Source of the DNA: JBAZDC01 sp041654595
Lineage (GTDB): Bacteria > Pseudomonadota > Gammaproteobacteria > Burkholderiales > Burkholderiaceae_B
DNA length: 23,882 nt
Assembly (NCBI GenBank): GCA_964551305.1
Contig: CAZKBT010000046.1
Location: forward strand, 1-23,882
Direction of reading: 5' to 3'
Positions 22,010 through 23,882 of the stretch are shown one piece after another (within the stretch, counting starts at the first letter, position 1; every line of letters begins with the position of its first letter). Below the pieces are notes generated by a model. The model ran no database searches and was not told the DNA's origin. It saw only the letters and a list, made by a program, of their open reading frames with translations. A program made the translations under genes and the position numbers.

Positions 22010-22837
22010 TTATTGCCTGGGTTGACGGGCGGCCTTGGGCGCTTGCGGCTCGCTGCTGCGCCAGGGGTTGATGTCCAGGCCGCCGCGCCGTGTATAGCGT
22101 GCATACACCGTCAGCGCGGACGGCCGGCAACGCTGCCGGATGTCGCAATACATTCTCTCCACGCAATGCTCATGGAATTCGTCGTGCCGGCGTAGCGACA
22201 CGATGTAGGCCAGCAATCCGGCACGGTCCAGCTGCGGGCCGGTGTAACGGATCTGGACCGAGCCCCAGTCGGGCTGGCCCGTTACCGGGCAATTCGATTT
22301 CAAAAGATCCGAGCATAAGGTTTCGGTGACGACGGGCCCGCCGGGCACGACGGCCAAAAGATCGGGGTCCGGCTGATAATGGTCGATGTGAATGTCCAGG
22401 TCATCGATGCAGATGCCGTCCAGCGGCGCGCAAAGCAAAGGCTTGCGCAGGCCTTCGAGGTCCAGCTCGACCTCGACCCGTTCGCTGCCGGCGGCGCGGC
22501 GCAGATCCTCGAGCAGGATGCCGGCGAGGTCCCGGACGTGGTCGAAACGGGTTTCATTCAACGAGTTCAGATAAAGCTTGAAGGATTTCGATTCGATCAA
22601 GAAAGGGGTGTCGTGATCGAATAGGAAGCGCCCCATGGCGACAACCGGCTTGCCCTTGGGATTCAGCCAGGAAAGCTCATAGGCGTGCCAGATGTCTTGG
22701 CCGTGCCATTGCGCGGGCAGGTCCAGCGCCTGCCGGTTGTTTGCCCGGGGCAGGGGAAACAGCAGCGATGCGTCGTAATGCCGAGGATAGCTGACTTCGT
22801 GGCCCAAGGGCGCGTCATGTAGAGAAGAGTCGTGCAT
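22010..22837 (-). CDS. queF: NADPH-dependent preQ0 reductase QueF
   Basis: Reduces 7-cyano-7-deazaguanine to 7-aminomethyl-7-deazaguanine in queuosine synthesis for tRNA. It is the long bimodular (YqfO-type T-fold, E. coli-like) form of 275 residues. The N-terminal half carries the NADPH-binding ESKSFKLYLNS (82-92). The C-terminal half carries the catalytic cysteine in SNCPVTGQPDWG (C183, with Asp190). HDEFHEHCVER gives the conserved His/Glu, and the tail is RRGGLDINPWRS. No preQ1 riboswitch-like sequence is visible upstream. A possible promoter lies at 22896-22924. Confidence 0.96.
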   Translation of the reverse strand: MHDSSLHDAPLGHEVSYPRHYDASLLFPLPRANNRQALDLPAQWHGQDIWHAYELSWLNPKGKPVVAMGRFLFDHDTPFLIESKSFKLYLNSLNETRFDHVRDLAGILLEDLRRAAGSERVEVELDLEGLRKPLLCAPLDGICIDDLDIHIDHYQPDPDLLAVVPGGPVVTETLCSDLLKSNCPVTGQPDWGSVQIRYTGPQLDRAGLLAYIVSLRRHDEFHEHCVERMYCDIRQRCRPSALTVYARYTRRGGLDINPWRSSEPQAPKAARQPRQ

Positions 22838-22895
22838 GGAAAAGCCGGTTTTGGAAACAATGGGGGTATTGTACTTCCCACTGTTGGTTTCCCAT

Positions 22896-22924
22896 ATTAT
22901 GAAAAAAAGATTTTGCCATGCGAA
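22896..22924 (-). promoter_or_regulatory. Candidate promoter of queF
   Basis: On the minus strand, TTCGCA (22924-22919) and CATAAT (22901-22896) are separated by exactly 17 bp, matching the sigma-70 hexamers in four and five of six positions. Transcription would begin near 22889, with a leader of about 50 nt. The -35 element lies in the CATGCGA/TCGCATG inverted repeat. Confidence 0.35.
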
Positions 22925-22951
22925 ATGTTGATGTTGCGTCGCATGAATCTT
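22907..22951. repeat. Inverted repeat in the queF-aceA spacer
   Basis: CATGCGA (22917-22923) and TCGCATG (22939-22945) form a perfect 7-bp inverted repeat with a 15-nt gap. The symmetry continues outward in AAGATT (22907-22912) and AATCTT (22946-22951), with a 4-nt bulge on the left. This may be an operator for queF or aceA; the regulator is unknown. Confidence 0.4.
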
Positions 22952-23133
22952 CTTTTCACAGCAATGAATTATATTTCATATTATAAGAATAATTTTATAT
23001 CTACTTGATAAATATTAAAAATATTTTTTGTCTTATATAAGATATAAGTGTTGTTTGCTTTGCAACATGGCGTAGAATTTCCTCAACGGTTCGAGTTTGT
23101 TTTACTTTGTTCTTACTTTGAAAGGAAACTTCC
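22946..23133 (+). promoter_or_regulatory. A+T-rich upstream region of aceA
   Basis: The whole queF-aceA spacer is 22838-23133. From 22946 to 23048 I count 16 G/C in 103 bases (about 15%), against well over 60% in the surrounding genes. It holds two -10-like TATAAG (23036-23041, 23043-23048), a palindrome CTTATATAAG (23032-23041), an inverted repeat AAATATT-AAA-AATATTT (23010-23026), and a symmetric TTGC-TTT-GCAA (23055-23065). No promoter with a good -35 can be assigned. AAGGA (23122-23126) is the aceA ribosome-binding site. Confidence 0.5.
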
Positions 23134-23882
23134 ATGACGAGAGAAAATGCCATACGCGAATTGCAAACATCCTGGGCGGAGGACACACGCTGGCAGGGGA
23201 TCAAGCGCGGCTACGGCGCCGAAGAGGTGGTGCGCCTGAGGGGCTCGGTGACCGTCGAGCATACGCTGGCGCGCCGGGGTGCCGAAAAGCTTTGGCACTT
23301 ATTGCATACCGAGCCGTTCGTCAATAGCCTGGGGGCGCTGACGGGCAACCAGGCGATGCAGCAGGTCAAGGCGGGGCTCAAGGCCATTTACCTGTCGGGC
23401 TGGCAAGTGGCGGGCGACGCGAATGGCGCGGGTGAAATGTATCCGGACCAGTCCCTCTATCCGGCCAACTCCGTGCCGCAAGTCGTGCGTCGCATCAACA
23501 ACGCCTTGACGCGTTGTGATCAGATCCAGTGGATGGAGGGTAAAAATCCCGGCGATACGGACTATCTGGATTATTTCGCCCCCATCGTGGCGGACGCCGA
23601 GGCGGGCTTCGGCGGCGTGCTCAATGCCTTTGAGCTGATGAAGGCCATGATCGAGGCGGGCGCGGCCGGCGTGCATTTCGAGGATCAGTTGGCATCGGTC
23701 AAAAAATGCGGCCACATGGGCGGCAAGGTTCTGGTTCCCACGCGCGAGGCGGTGGCCAAGCTGGTGTCGGCGCGCCTGGCGGCCGACGTGCTGGGCGTGC
23801 CCACTGTGTTGCTGGCCCGCACGGATGCCGATGCGGCCGATCTCGTCACCAGCGACGTGGACGAAAACGACCGGCCCTTCAT
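23134..23882 (+). CDS. aceA: Isocitrate lyase, N-terminal 249 residues (3' end outside window)
   Basis: First enzyme of the glyoxylate shunt, cleaving isocitrate to succinate and glyoxylate for growth on acetate, fatty acids and the acetyl-CoA made from phenylacetate. The fragment shows LSGWQVAGDAN (88-98), the DxE-containing IVADAEAGFGG (151-161), GVHFEDQ (179-185) and the isocitrate-lyase signature KKCGHMGGK (190-198), whose cysteine is catalytic. Translation starts at ATG 23134 after AAGGA, giving MTRENAIRELQTSWAED. It continues past the window end; complete proteins are usually 430 residues or more. It is divergent from queF across an unusually A+T-rich region. Confidence 0.97.
   Translation, partial: MTRENAIRELQTSWAEDTRWQGIKRGYGAEEVVRLRGSVTVEHTLARRGAEKLWHLLHTEPFVNSLGALTGNQAMQQVKAGLKAIYLSGWQVAGDANGAGEMYPDQSLYPANSVPQVVRRINNALTRCDQIQWMEGKNPGDTDYLDYFAPIVADAEAGFGGVLNAFELMKAMIEAGAAGVHFEDQLASVKKCGHMGGKVLVPTREAVAKLVSARLAADVLGVPTVLLARTDADAADLVTSDVDENDRPF

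Noticed and set aside
22838..22900. preQ1 riboswitch in front of queF
   Set aside because: The short leader shows no preQ1-I hairpin followed by an A-rich tail and no preQ1-II-like structure.
23010..23029. AAATATT/AATATTT hairpin followed by six T as a terminator
   Set aside because: It is pure A/T with very low stability and lies upstream of both divergent genes, so nothing is there to terminate; treated as part of the A+T-rich promoter region.

Overview
This window is a gene-dense, high-G+C piece of a betaproteobacterial chromosome. Gene content, start sites and protein sequences fit Burkholderiales, most likely Alcaligenaceae (Bordetella/Pusillimonas-like); this assignment is by recognition, not by search. 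It holds 22 intact or partial protein genes I can name by family, plus one small ORF whose function I cannot name. I see no rRNA, tRNA, CRISPR array or insertion sequence.

Layout. 1-359: 3' end of an acyl-CoA dehydrogenase. 474-1115: 1-Cys peroxiredoxin. 1145-2527 (-): DEAD-box helicase DbpA. 2656-3035: two tandem LexA-type boxes followed by a small basic, single-helix membrane protein. 3164-4362: rplS with its own promoter and terminator, then a Nudix CoA pyrophosphatase. 4382-6527 (-): rsgA and a Ste24-type M48 protease. 6573-7118: oligoribonuclease. 7108-8067 (-): repressor paaX, divergent from the phenylacetate genes paaA-B-C-D-E-N-G-I-K (8322-16547), which end at a hairpin at 16592-16614. 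16710-20651: acpS, nagZ, uvrC, pgsA. 20709-22004: MFS transporter. 22010-22837 (-): queF. 22838-23133: very A+T-rich spacer. 23134-end: 5' part of isocitrate lyase aceA.

How the genes work together. PaaK activates phenylacetate to its CoA ester. PaaABCDE epoxidises the ring using O2 and NADPH. PaaG makes the oxepin, the PaaN aldehyde dehydrogenase oxidises the ring-opened aldehyde, and PaaI is a rescue thioesterase. The beta-oxidation genes (paaF, paaH, paaJ) and the ring-hydrolysing hydratase domain are not in this window, so they must lie elsewhere if the pathway is complete. The main promoter (TTGACA-N17-AATAAT) has a perfect FNR/ANR palindrome over its -35 element, suggesting anaerobic repression of this O2-dependent pathway.

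Two observations stand out. First, 10932-10965 inside paaD is almost certainly an Illumina P7 adapter with a poly-A tail, embedded in the assembly; it destroys the PaaD C-terminus. Second, the LexA-box pair upstream of an uncharacterised 86-residue membrane protein suggests a new SOS-response effector.
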